The notes below the pieces were generated by a model, which was given only the letters and a program-made list of their open reading frames with translations, made no database searches and was not told where the DNA came from. Both the position numbers and the translations under genes were made by a program. DNA of 64,000 nt from Mesodorylaimus sp. YZB2_4. Its lineage: Eukaryota > Nematoda > Enoplea > Dorylaimida > Dorylaimidae. Shown piece after piece: positions 21,818-32,271 of the stretch; the stretch's first letter is position 1; every line of letters begins with the position of its first letter. The stretch is taken from the NCBI GenBank assembly GCA_030248295.1, contig JASANH010000167.1, positions 186,001 through 250,000 on the forward strand. The letters are read 5' to 3'.

Positions 21818-22770
21818 GGAAACTGTCGAATCGAATGCATGGGTTCGCCTAGATTTTAATATGAACAGTGGTGCTTTGAATATGACCGTTTCCTATCCTG
21901 TAACAAGTGTCCTATCACATCCTATCCTCTCTTCGAGCTCTAATGGACCGAGTTCAGAATTTCCTTTTTATAAAAGATCAGTTATTTGTGTACTAAACAC
22001 TAATAGCTTACATGTCAATGATAACAACAACATATGTGAGATATATTAGAAAAAAAGAATGAGCAAACGCAAGTATCGCCTGTATCATTATTCCTGATTT
22101 CCGATCCTCCAAGTTCTCGTTCGTTGAAAAAATCGGGTGGCAACACTGCGCACATTTGGAGAGGGCGACCGCAGAAAATCTTTCAACCCGGATCCATTGA
22201 ACAGGTATGGTGACCCGGCTAGGCGCACAGGTTGGCGGGGGCCGCTGGACTTGGTTTAAGACTCAGTTCAGCAGCCCCGCCGAACTGGCCAATACAATGA
22301 GGAGAGCGGGGCCGCCGAACCCTGAAAATATACTGGTTGGGCGGAACGTGATACCGTAATCCTCTGCTCCTGAATCCCAACTTTTTGTTGCGAAGAAACG
22401 AAACGAAAGTAAATTCGAATCGTCGCTTGGAGGCATGGCTATACTATCGAGTTTCCAGGCTCGCGTTGTTGGAAACCGCAGAGGGCAATGGCCGGGTAAC
22501 GACGCTTCCCAATACGATCGCACGACACTTCGACAACGGTTCATAAGCCTGTGTATCTCCGTTATCCGATCATCTTTCACGTAAGTCTCTTACAAAAAAA
22601 ACAAAGTTATCAGGCCTAGCTCAAGAGTCACTGAAAGCAATCGACAAGCTTACTGTAGGCCTAATTCCGCCTTTTCGTAATTCGTCGTATTGTAAAGCAC
22701 CGATCTATAAAAGAACATAACGAATAAACAACCTAGAAAAGTTAGCGACTGTATCAGTAAAATTGAAACT
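21818..22770. other. Gene-free stretch
   Basis: No recognised gene. A minus-strand frame (22263-22580, 105 residues, hydrophobic C-terminus) has no identifiable domain and is not called. Confidence 0.4.
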
Positions 22771-22965
22771 ACTCAACAAGACCACCCAACAAGACCCGTC
22801 GCAAACCCGATAGTCTCGAATGCCTGTTTTATGTATCTTTGCGTGAGGTAGCTGCGTACAGCTAAAAAACATTGATGACCTTGATGCGCGGCGCTTTGGT
22901 TCATATCAAGCATTGCTGAAGCACGATGCGTGTGCACGTGTAGTTCATACTGCATACTAACATAC

Positions 22966-23360
22966 CTGCGGAGGCGCTGGGATGATTATTGTATTGACCA
23001 TCCCGCTCCTGACTCCCCAAAACTGGCCAAGCTGCTTCAGCCATGTCGCACGGGGGCTCGAAGGCCCCTATTGAGTGTGCTTCGGTCGCAGGTTGCAGCT
23101 GCCGCTCCTGCTGATCGCTTGTTTGCTGTAGTGCTTGCATGTGTTGTTGACGCAAGTCTGCAGCCTGTTGGTCCCACTCGACCTTCTCCTGGCTCGCTAA
23201 TTTCGGCCAAGTTGCGGTGGCCATTTTGCAAGATTGGGAAAAAGTGTCGACCAGCCCTGCACGCAAATAACAGTTCGTGGCGAACAACGAAAAACCTGTT
23301 ATTCGATCCGTACCAAAACGTCCAGAAAAGTGGACGGAAACATAAATAAGATGAGATGAG
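22966..23360 (-). CDS. HMG-box-like exon (partial gene)
   Basis: On the minus strand an open exon reads (R)ITGFSLFATN, continues with KMATATWPKLASQEKVEWDQ and QAADLRQQHMQALQQ, and ends at a strong donor (CCGCAG|GTATGT, exon edge 22966). The G-F-x-x-F start, the K-M-x-x-x-W-x-x-L…EK-x-x-W core and the basic LRQQHM end follow the HMG-box DNA-binding pattern. About 35 residues on, a second partial core appears (DMAEAAWPVLGSQERDGQ), suggesting a tandem or degenerate second box. A glutamine-rich linker separates them. The 5' boundary is uncertain and no start codon is proposed. Downstream exons are probably near 22773-22955. Likely a nuclear, DNA-binding protein; it is divergently oriented to the SAM gene. 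Confidence 0.5.
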
Positions 23361-23553
23361 ATCAGTAGAACAACATAATTTAGTAGCTGCTCAAGGAAAA
23401 ATTAAGTGGGGCGAAAAAGAAAATGTTATGTTGGCTGGAATAGATGTGTTTGGGTTAGAGTCGAAGACCACTGCGGGAACGTACCAGCACTTGTACACAA
23501 GTTAGTGTGCTCAACTAAACTTCAGCATCGAGCACAGTTCGTATGTCAAGAGA

Positions 23554-23826
23554 ATGGATAACAAAAGTGAACGAGACCATGGAAACGGCAAAACGTGGAC
23601 AGTGGACAACGTCGTTGAGTGGCTAGTTGATACCCACTATGAGAAATACTGTACAGTATTTCGAGAAAAGAATATTGACGGCAAAACTTTGCTTTCGTAT
23701 TCTTTTTCGGATTTCTACGATATTATTGACGGAGAGGATAGCTGGTATTTTTTTAAGCATTTGCGGAAAGTTAGAGGTATGTTGGGGCTTATCGAAAATA
23801 TCAAGTATGAATACAAAAAACCGTGA
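23554..23826 (+). CDS. Stand-alone SAM-domain protein
   Basis: A 90-residue frame from ATG 23554. Residues about 14-75 fit a sterile alpha motif: WTVDNVVEWL, then YCTVFREKNIDGKTLL, the aromatic-rich FSDFYDII, and FFKHLRKVRGML as the last helix. SAM domains mediate protein-protein or protein-RNA contacts. A stand-alone domain this short is unusual: either a small adaptor, or the first exon of a longer gene, since a GTATGT donor consensus lies inside the last helix at about 23777. The HMG-like exon is about 200 bp upstream in the opposite direction, so the two may share a promoter. Confidence 0.65.
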   Translation: MDNKSERDHGNGKTWTVDNVVEWLVDTHYEKYCTVFREKNIDGKTLLSYSFSDFYDIIDGEDSWYFFKHLRKVRGMLGLIENIKYEYKKP

Positions 23827-24241
23827 TAGTTTATTTCCCCTTTGAATTTTCTCACTGAATTACCAGATATATTATTCAGGCTTAATTTTTGATTTTTTCC
23901 ATTCTATTTTGATGCGAAAAATTTACTGTGAATGCGATGTCACTTCTCACGAGTCACAGCAGATGAGGATACTAAGTTTACGTTCAGGCAGCAGAACGTT
24001 CTGGATGATTGGAGAAAGCACGTTTGACAAAGACTATTTGGCAATAAGTAAGCTGCAGGCTAAGAATATCGAAATATCGTCGAATGTAACCTGGCTGATG
24101 CCGCGAATGCCCTGCGTCAACCAAGGAGACGTGCCATCCTGCCGCATATTTATAATTAGCGGCAAGAGTAGTACTTCAGATTTCCTGAGTCCTCGACTGA
24201 CTAAACTTTTCGACAGGATGTGTAACCTATTTGGGACAGTG

Positions 24242-24250
24242 TACTTAAAG
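24242..24250 (+). promoter_or_regulatory. TATA-like box of allatostatin-C-like gene 1
   Basis: TACTTAAAG lies 61 bases before the ATG. It aligns with CTATTTAAG, 58 bases before the ATG of gene 2 at 47.7 kb, and about 45 bases further upstream also align (ACAAGGATGTG/ACAGGATGTG, ATTTAGGG/ATTTGGGA). The two promoters therefore descend from one. Confidence 0.55.
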
Positions 24251-24302
24251 GAGCACCCGAGCTGGTGCCAGTCAGTCGATCGACGGCGACGCTTGAAACA
24301 AG

Positions 24303-24634
24303 ATGGATCTCTGGTATATCAGCATGGCAGTCCTCTTGCTTCTAGCACCGTGTTCATCTGACGATGTGAAGGAGACCAGCGATCATGCCAGGTAAACAAG
24401 TACGGCCGCCTCGCCTCCTGAAAGCTAATATAATGAGTCTTTGTCGTTAGCATCGGCATTGGAGACTTCGAACTCAAGCCTGGCTGGCTTATTCCCAGAT
24501 CCAGTGACATGATCGCTCAAAAACGTCAGGGACAAGCGCTGAAGAAAAAAATCAAATATACGCTCGTAAGCAGCAAAAGTGGCGTCTTTATTAACTGCTA
24601 CTTCAGTCCAATCCAATGCTTGTACGTGGGATAA
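24303..24634 (+). CDS. Allatostatin-C-like neuropeptide precursor 1
   Basis: Two exons, 24303-24391 and 24451-24634 (59-bp GT-AG intron, phase 2), giving 90 aa. The signal peptide is MDLWYISMAVLLLLAPCSSD. A spacer with basic residues (QKRQ, KKKIKY) follows, and the protein ends SGVFINCYFSPIQCLYVG-stop. The C-x6-C ring CYFSPIQC differs from the arthropod allatostatin-C ring CYFNPISC at two positions and occupies the same place, the extreme C-terminus of a short precursor. A terminal glycine predicts amidation (CLYV-amide), with three residues beyond the ring rather than the usual one. Processing would be at KKK (after residue ~63) or at a single K before SGVF. Known family members are secreted peptides acting through somatostatin/allatostatin-C-type GPCRs. 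Its paralogue is at 47.7 kb. Confidence 0.82.
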
Positions 24635-26246
24635 TATGGATTGGCCTGTCGCTCATGGGCGATCACGATGGCCAGTGGGGGAATAGACACATTTTCGAAT
24701 AGGCGATTTAGGAGAAGAATTGTTGCAAAGTGCAGAATACTTGGTGAGGTATAACGGCTATAGGATTGTCGTACATATATTCTCATGTTTTATCAAAATA
24801 TAAATGGTATACTAGCTCAAGCGTTCTCGCAAATCATGAAATACAGTAAGAAAAGCCTGAAAATGCTCATATTTCAATAATGCAATTGCGAAACCGAAAG
24901 ATTAAACTGAGAGAAAGATTAGCAGGGGCGAGGGAGAAATCGCAGGGTTTATACCGACCCGTGGCCTGGTAGGTTAGGCGTTTGCTGAACATCAACAGGC
25001 GCGGTAGCTGCCTGTGCAGCCCAGCCACACAGAGGCGCAATGGAAATCGACCCCATGACCTTACGATTTTACAAAAGTGTAATGCATCCAAGCATGCGTC
25101 GCCGAGGGAGCCCAGCCAACCTAGTCTCACCCTGCATTTACTCAGAGCACAGTGGCTGGGCTAACTTTGTTGTTGTCTGATAACAGATTTTTTTAGAGTT
25201 GACTTTACTGATCACCACGTTCGAGTAGCGGCCAGCAAATAATTTTGCGCCGAAGATTTCAAATAGTGATGTCATGGTGGGTGAATTTTGAAAATGATTC
25301 ACATACATTCAGTCGGTGTGCCTCGGTATGTACGTAGATCACTGACGCAAAGGTACCCAGAACTCTCCAGAATGCCAAACACATTAAGGACCCAGGCCCT
25401 CGAAAGATTCAACCTGTCTGCTGCAGATTCCACTGTTCAGAGCAAATGGGACTCAAAATATGAACTGCAGGTACTTTCTGAACATTCTAGAAAGTTCGAG
25501 CGGACCCAGCGAGTGATCGGCAGTGTCTGCGTAAAAGTGCTGGATTCAGGACCATATCACGTAGCTTCGGGGAGCCAAGAATATTCGAGCACGCATAATA
25601 AACAGTGGGAAATACCCATCGAGATCAGCGCCTGTGCGTGCGAGCAGCTAATTTAATCAAACATTTGACGCAATCAGAGTCATTTACAAGCAGAATGCCA
25701 CCCTAATGTCCTTTCTCACGTCACATATGGTATGTACATTATCATGAATGGCAGGGCTGTCCTACCAAGCGACTCGTGTAGCATCGGCGAGTGTCTGCCC
25801 TGTCAGTTGCTTGGGCTGCTTGGGATTGCAGGAAAGTAAGAGAGTGTTGTGAGTGATGCGTCATAGGCAAAGTTGTTGGAAAATATATGTAGTCTCTCAC
25901 AGATGGTCTGGTAAATAGGTTTTTTCTTACTTCATCACTCAAACGCACAAACTAAAGCAAGAGCACAACCGTTCTGGGCCGAAACCAAGTGACCAGCATC
26001 CGTAGAGGTCGATAGTAATCGATGGGCTGGCTGGCTGGCTGGGACGTCAACCTCTCAGGTTGATGTTTCTAGGGCAGGTATAGTCGCGAGACTTGCCTGC
26101 CTCTAACCGTAGTATTGCACTCAGAGACTTCGGTCTCGACTATCTCTCGACGCCTGGGTGCGCTGATCACACAAGGTTTTAAGTGAAGATGAAGAAAACA
26201 CACTCTTCTGGCATCCTAACATAGAAGCACAGTATTTCACTATAGT
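24635..26246. other. Gene-free stretch
   Basis: About 20 bp of downstream similarity to the other peptide gene (TCGCTCATG), then nothing supportable. A 117-codon open frame at 25294-25656 has no domain and is of a length expected by chance. Confidence 0.45.
26026..26160 (+). repeat. Dispersed repeat (GGCTGGGA…GGTTGATGTTTC family)
   Basis: Reads GGCTGGGACGTCAACC…GGTTGATGTTTC…GGTATAGTCGCGAGACTTGC. Matching blocks lie at about 50055-50130, 52310-52410, 52655-52790 and 59118-59262. Interspersed non-coding repeat. Confidence 0.6.
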
Positions 26247-26350
26247 GTTTCAATGACCTGGGTTTTTCACAGTCTGAGCTGACCCTGACTTTGACCGACC
26301 CTTAAAAAAACTTTCTGACCAGACCTTGACCCTGACTGAACCAAAAAACT
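26247..26350 (+). repeat. TGACC-rich dispersed repeat
   Basis: TTTCAATGACCTGGGTTTTT is followed by iterated CTGACC/TTGACC units. Copies lie at 18162-18206 (reverse), 43676-43790 and 45440-45595. The shared unique part (CAATGACCTGGGTTTT) shows this is a repeat family, not just a simple repeat. Confidence 0.65.
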
Positions 26351-26867
26351 TTGGTGCGGGGCCAAACCCACAAAAACTTGAAAAAAATAACACGAGGAAG
26401 TCAATGACGTGCTGGAAACACATGTGCCGTGCCGACAGGCGGAGAAGGTGCTGATTACACAGTCAAGATCATAAAGTTTGCGAGGTCGTGAAGGGCAGTC
26501 ACATGGCAACGTCTCTGTTTCTGCAAAGTATCCTTGATTTTTTACGTTTCTCGGTTCTCTCATTTGTGCGTGAATTGCGAAACGATCATGAGTTCAAATC
26601 GTAACACTTTCTCACACGCTGTCGCACAAAAGGCAAAGTAGGTTAGCTGTGATGCAGTACAAAGTACGTGCGCCCAAAGAGCCAGGAACAGCAGCAGAAA
26701 ATGTTTTCTATGCATATCACACACAGCGTTTACAGAACAGCAGGTGAGCTTTATGGAGATTTCCTTTGCTTCTGCTGACGCTTGGCGAATACTGTGATGG
26801 AAATTTTGTTGCTAAGAGAGGACTGTGATAAGGCGAGTATAAGCCCGAGACTTGAGAGATAGCGGTA

Positions 26868-27080
26868 GAGCGTATGCTCAAAAAACCCTCCAGGCAGGCC
26901 TCCCTGATTCAGGCGTCAGAGACATCAACCCAACGGGTTTCTGCTTCGCCCAGAGCGTTTCGAGGGCCAGTCAAGGCAGCCACACTACACCACCTCCTCC
27001 ACGAGCCACAAACACCATGTGTTTTCGTTCTTTCTGTGGCCGCCGCCAGCCATCGAGCCAGGGCGCCAGGCCGTCAGCTG
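26868..27080 (+). repeat. Dispersed repeat fragment (CATCAACCC…GGGTTTC family)
   Basis: AGACATCAACCCAACGGGTTTC followed by GCCAGTCAAGGCAGCC matches 33212-33380 and, less well, 11555-11710 and 36770-36915. Appears related to the GGTTGATGTTTC group, with an internal deletion. Confidence 0.5.
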
Positions 27081-27159
27081 GGTTCACACTGTACACGAAC
27101 CGCGAGAATCAAAATTTAGAAACGACGAGGCACAACGCCCTCTGCTGATTTCAATCAAT

Positions 27160-29171
27160 TTTGGTGCTAGCAGATCCTTTCCATGAACACATGATTTTAC
27201 AAAACGCGTCTGCAATTCGTGGAGATATGCAGATAAAACCAATTCCGCCACATGTTATGAGATACGCCATCGTTCTTTGTAAGCTCCAATAAATGTTGCA
27301 TGCTTTCCTGGACATCATTAACACCTGAATAAGTACTTAAGCCATTTTTTCGTTCAGTTGGTGCTAAAACAGGAGTGAAAACGTTTGAGCGGCTATTTCT
27401 CAAGGTTTTTAGCAGGATTTTTGACACACAATCAGTTTCAAAAAGGTTGTCTTGACGCCATAAACATCCGACACTTGCAATCCGCAAAGTATTCACTCGC
27501 CACTAGCATGACTCCTCTAAAACCTAGGCCTACCAAAAATCGTCTCATGACTACACAATAACTCTCTCAGTGCCGACTCCCATTACATAATTAAAAATGT
27601 CTAAGCATTACAAAACGAGGGCATACATAGCGCCTTCAGTGCAGTACACATTTATATACGTGTCACATCCCCTCCCCCATCAATGGGCCTTTCGGTGCCT
27701 GGCTCCACAGGGAAGAAAGGATGCAACCTTTACAGATTGTCTATATCTCAGCCACTCAGTGAATCATATCAAATTCTATAAACAAAAATGAAAACTATAA
27801 AACAGAAAGCAAAACTTCTTGTACAGTAGTAAAAAATATTTATCACTTCATCATGGGAATAAATTTGCATGGTGAGTCATTTCACTCAGTCGTTTCTAAA
27901 AAAAAACATTAAAAAACAATTTTCAGGTTATGCTTGCGCTTGTATTGCGCGCAGCTACGCTTCCTACCTTGACGATATCGTGCTAATGGACTTTTCTGTG
28001 CTGCGATCCCCTCCGTTTTTGGACGCTTGGGTCCTGGATATCTTAGCCGTGGGTATGGTCAGGACGCCGATAACATTAAATCCGCTCCAAGTTCACCCAC
28101 GAAGGCTCAGAGCCACGCCTAGTCTTGAAGTTTACAATGTTCCCTTCACCTCGAACACTTCGAACGGACCCTTGAAGGACGGTTGAGCTTCGGGCTGAGC
28201 CCTTTTTTGTTTGGGGGAAATGAACCCGATCTCCTATGATAATCGCAGGTGAATGCGCCTTTTTACCATAAGCGCGTATTTGATGGTGCTGAGCCGAATG
28301 GATGTGGTCTCGCGCTAGGTCCCAAAGCTGAGGTCAGCCCCATCCGCTGCCCTGGCGAGAGCTGGTGTATGTGGTGGTATAGCACGTACGCCATCGATGG
28401 CGTTGTGCCACACAATCAAGCAGTTCGTGAAGGGATTAATCGAATCGATTAAGCGGCTGGCGGTTGTCAAATACTGACATGTCCACATTTGCTAGGCCAA
28501 AGTCACTGCTGGGGGAGCGAGCAAAGCAGTGATGAGAGAGGGATGGAACGGCGGGGACGGCAAGACCTCCAACAGGTTACACATAATTTTCCGAGTTCCC
28601 GCAACGCCCTTCTTCCGCACGTTTTCTTAACAGAGGCATCTCCATTAAATACGGCCCGCTAACCTAACCAAAAAGCCTAAATCCTATATCAGCCAAAATC
28701 GGAAATGACCATGCGCAGAGCTGATTACACAACAAAATCTGCAAATCTGTTGCTGATCGATTGCGGAAAAGCCTGCAGTCATTGTAATCTCTGAATTTTT
28801 AAAAAGTATTTTGCAGATGCATGAAAGGCTTCACCACGCACAGAATCAAGAGAACAAAATAAAATTCGATGCTTATCTAGCTGACAAGAAAAAGCAAAAA
28901 AGCAAAGAAAATTGTGCGCTTCATTTTTTCAAAATTTTTTTGCTGTGAACATATGTTTCTTTTTAGATCGCTTTAGCAAACGCAAGATTTGTTGGAAAAT
29001 GTGTTTTGAATCAATTGATTTAAAAAAAAGAGAAATTGAAGGCAAAATTACTCTGAAAAGAAGCAGCTGCTCCTCTCATCGAAACGTCGAAAATCGAAGG
29101 TTCAGTTTGTTCAAAATTTTAAGAGGTTGTGGACCCAATTGATTGATATGTGAAGGATAATGATGAGTCCC
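27160..29171. other. Left copy of receptor D/E segmental duplication, with an extra ~1.1-kb segment
   Basis: 27160-27490 matches about 37633-37975 (ACAAAACG…TTTGCAAT, ATGCTTTCCTGGACA). 28690-29171 matches 38110-38531 (GAAATTGAAGGCAAAATTACT, GATGAGTCCCCTACAC). Roughly 27560-28680 has no counterpart in the right copy: it was inserted here or deleted there. Apart from the possible exon at 28249 no gene is seen. Confidence 0.6.
28249..28452 (+). CDS. Possible terminal exon of an unknown gene
   Basis: After a plausible acceptor (ATAATCGCAG, ending 28248) an open frame reads VNAPFYHKRVFDGAEPNGCG and later CPGESWCMWWYSTYAIDG, ending with a stop at 28450-28452. The composition (Trp/Tyr/Cys/Gly-rich) looks coding rather than random. 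An upstream open block in the same direction (about 27930-28185, ending NTSNGPLKDG-stop) may be another exon, but no junction that I can see keeps frame convincingly. No homologue recognised. It lies inside the segment unique to the left copy of the duplication. Confidence 0.25.
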   Translation: MNAPFYHKRVFDGAEPNGCGLALGPKAEVSPIRCPGESWCMWWYSTYAIDGVVPHNQAVREGINRID

Positions 29172-30117
29172 CTACACTGGCTGACATTTCAATAGATAAA
29201 CCAAGGATTTTCTGAACTCCTTACATTTGATGGTCAGTACCCCGAAATCGGCCACTGTACTGATCGAACGCAATATCGATTCGTAGAGAATGATCTCGGC
29301 CTGATAAGCCCCGTGAGCGATGGTGGGCGCGATCGATGAGCATATTTGCGGTGTGACACCCACAAATATGAAGGCGATCATTATCGATTTGACCAACGGC
29401 ATCAGCGCCAGTTGCTTTTTCAGAAACATTTCTTGCTCATTCAAATCGCGACTTGTCGATCCGATGGGAACCACCGCTCCACTCGGAGTGATCTTGGCCA
29501 TTCGCTGGCTATGTCTCACCTTGATTATAATTAGCCCATAAACTAATATGGCCGCGACGAAGAGAGCCAGATCGATCGCGCAGACGTAGGTCGCGAAGGT
29601 TTCGTGGAAAGCGGTGAAATAATTCAAGCACAAGATTATTTTGTGATATGGAGTGGGTGTGCTTAATGCGCCCGCCAATTCATTGGCCACTCCCAACACC
29701 GCACTCGCACCGATCGTGATTCGGCCAACCCAATCGGCGATCCGGCCGTAGTTTGAGCGCGATACGGATATGGCCAATAATCGATCGAGTCCGATTCCGC
29801 ATGTGATCAGGGCGCAGGGGGTGTGGCTGATGGTCTTCGTCCAATACACCAGCAGACATGTCAACTCGGAGAAATGCACGGGTAGGATTTCGAAAGCGAA
29901 TCCGAGGCGATGCACTCCGTCAGTGGCGAAGCTCATGCCCATGAGCATGCCAAAGAAGGCTTGGGCGGCCATCATGAAGAAGCAGGGAGTGTGCAGCTTC
30001 TTGTTGCGGGTAATAATTATGAGAATTACGATGTTGGAGAGGATGCCAGTATTGCCGATGGCAAAACATAGGGCGCCGGAAATGATAAATTTGAACCGAG
30101 AAGGAATGGGTATCCCC
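29172..30117 (-). CDS. Srsx-like 7TM receptor, copy D (main exon, intact)
   Basis: An intact minus-strand exon beginning after the TTTTTCAG acceptor (edge 30117), one base of a split codon then GIPIPSRFKFIISGALCF, and stopping at 29172. It is nearly identical to E, including TM1, TM2 and TM7; differences concentrate in the third cytoplasmic loop (TSRDLNEQE here, SISRDANDQE in E) and after TM5 (RHSQRMAKI). Signatures: TCLLVYW before TM3, GLDRLLAVS/AIS, ICSSIAP and ADFGVLTIKCKEFRKSL. There is no in-frame ATG before MMAAQ in TM2, so translation must start in an upstream exon, not found within ~200 bp. Confidence 0.85.
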
Positions 30118-30487
30118 CTGAAAAATCAAGGGCAGGAATTATAAACTATTATCAGTTGACGTTAAAATTTTCAAACCCTGTTTCTTTTTAAAAACAAGTT
30201 TAAAAATTTTTCAAGCCCGCGCTGTGAGCCAATTGGCCTAGTCGAAAGTCGATAAGCATCTGCGTTATGACTGATATTATCATATCCGTTATTGCGTGCC
30301 TGTCTTTTCGCAATAACTTCTTAAAATCTGCTCATCATGAGCAGTCAAGGAATGCGAATGGTCAGAATATTGTGAGGGCCATAATGTGCATGCAAATACC
30401 GTGTCAGTGAAGTCTGCTACTCACGAATCCACCCTCCCCTCCCCCCTCTTCCGCGTCTGTCATAGGGGCCATGGGTGGGCGACATTG

Positions 30488-30960
30488 GCAACAAGGGAAC
30501 ATCGCCAGTCATCAAATCGAACTGTACAAAACCAAAAATTGTAATTTGTTTCCGTTTGCAAAAGAAAGCTCTTCGCAAAATGGTAAAGGCATCTGGCCAC
30601 TTGGTCAGGGGTGGTCATCAGCTACACCCCAGAGATTTTCCAAAATTTTCAGGAAATTTGGGTTCTTTGAGCGGAATACCCAAAACTCGAGAGCTAAAAC
30701 TTGAAAACTGAGTTTAGCAAGAGCCATGCGTGTTTTTTTTCAGTCGTCAGGTTTCCACCATACAATAATTCAAAAGTCTGACTGACTGCCTGCTGACCAG
30801 CTGGTAAGGCCCCTCTGATATTTTGCAGAGCATCTGACCATGAGATATTAATTTGCAAAGCCGAGGGTTGTCCAAAATGAGCGCCTGTGAGTGCCGCAAC
30901 GCGGATATTTTAGTTTTGTCAAGGAAATTTTTTCTTAATAGCTCACATCGGCATGATAGA
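30488..30960. repeat. Fold-back element, copy 1 (GCATCTGGCC…GGTCAG arms)
   Basis: The left arm (30488-30625, with AAAGAAAGCTCTTCGCAAAAT and CTGGCCACTTGGTCAG) and the right arm (about 30795-30950, with GACCAGCTGGTAAGGC and ATATTTTGCAGAG) are degenerate inverted copies. A better-preserved relative is at 31260-31760. Confidence 0.55.
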
Positions 30961-31259
30961 GGCGGGCCCACTTTGACAGACCTAGCTGAATCAAGAGAGT
31001 AACCTCAGCGAACTGGCTAAGCTAATCACAACTAAATAGGCCGGAACTGAATTTGTGGCTGATCTTACACTTTATTGTGTGTACTGCATTCATGGTCAGA
31101 ACACGAGTGAGCTAGGCGTGCCATATCAAAATGACTTCCTGGCCACTGCTTAGATGAACCAGCTGTTCTGAAAATCATCGATTGTTATTGCTTACAGCTC
31201 TAAGAGTTAAAAAATTTTGAAGCTCGTTTTTTCTGCCACTAGGCTAATGCAGGTAGTGC

Positions 31260-31760
31260 TCGGCAAGGGCAGTAATGTGGACATACTCACAAGGGTACAT
31301 CCCAGCCGATAAGTCGAACTTTGGAAAACGAGAAATCGTAATATGTTCTTAGGTCCGAAAGAAAGCTCTGTGCAAAATATTAGGAGGCGTCTGGCCAACT
31401 GGTCAGCAGTGGTCAGCTTTTAAAGTCCAGTAGTTTTGTGTTGCAAGGAAGCCAAGCGTCAAAGAAAACATGCAGAATTCTTTCCAAACTCAGTTTTTCC
31501 GGTTCGGAGTTTCAAGTTTGAGCTTTCAACACTCTTGTTCGGGGTTTTTTCCTGAAAAAACCCAAGAAATCCAGTAGAATCGAAAAATTTCACTGTGCTC
31601 TGAGCACTGAACACTGCTGACCAGTTGGCAAGACGCCTCTAATATTTTGCACAGAGTTTTCTTTTGGACCTTGGAACATATTACAATTTTTCATTTCCTA
31701 AAGTTCGACTTAACGGTCGGCGATGTCCTTGTTAGTTGGGTACACTGCATCAAGCGCAAG
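31260..31760. repeat. Fold-back element, copy 2
   Basis: Left arm 31260-31420: AGTCGAACTTTGGAAA, AAAGCTCTGTGCAAAATATT, AGGCGTCTGGCCAACTGGTC. Right arm 31617-31745: GACCAGTTGGCAAGACGCCT, AATATTTTGCACAGAG, AAAGTTCGACTTAAC. These are clear inverted copies around a 200-bp centre. No coding capacity. Confidence 0.7.
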
Positions 31761-32246
31761 CTGCAGACTTGGCTGGTCAAGTTGAGCGACCCTAGGCTCG
31801 CAAGCTTCAGTTTGAGCCAAGCTAAGTTACGAGGCCACCAGCTTGCTCAGGTTGATCGATGTAGGCTCTAGGCTCACTAATAACTTACGGCATAACGTGG
31901 AAAAAACTCACGGTCTGTCGTCAGCAATGAATCATAATACTTACAAAGTTGAATTTTCCATAATTCGTCTTCTCCCTGAGCGGGCAAATATTGTCCTACT
32001 GTAGGCTACCCCAACGATCGCTGTGTTGAAATTTTTGTCCAAACTGCACTGCGCCCAAAAAAATAGCTAATTATAAAACTGACATTTCCACTGTTTTGTT
32101 AAAATTGATAAACAGTGGCTTGAAAATCCGCATCGCAAGTACTTATTAACACCTAAATATGCTAATTAAAGCATTTCTAGATTTATTGTAGATCCCCAAG
32201 GGTTATCTCAAAGGGGCCATGCGAATAGATGCCCGCGCCAGGGGTT

Positions 32247-32271
32247 GGGGGGGGGGGGGGGGGGGGGGGGG
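32247..32271. repeat. Poly-G tract (25 G)
   Basis: Uninterrupted run of 25 guanines followed by GAGGAG. A second run of 19 lies at 33185-33203. Both can form G-quadruplexes on the plus strand and are prone to length errors in sequencing. Confidence 0.9.

Noticed and set aside
22263..22580. 105-residue minus-strand frame with a hydrophobic C-terminus.
   Set aside because: No recognisable family; length is within chance expectation.
23911..24361. 150-codon plus-strand frame between the SAM gene and peptide gene 1.
   Set aside because: Its 3' part overlaps the conserved promoter and first exon of the peptide gene in another frame, and no domain is visible.
25294..25656. 117-codon open frame.
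   Set aside because: No domain, no splice context, and frames of this length are expected by chance in 64 kb.
27950..28190. SYLDDIVLMDFSV, another reverse-transcriptase-like string.
   Set aside because: No other retroelement motifs around it and the spacing is wrong.
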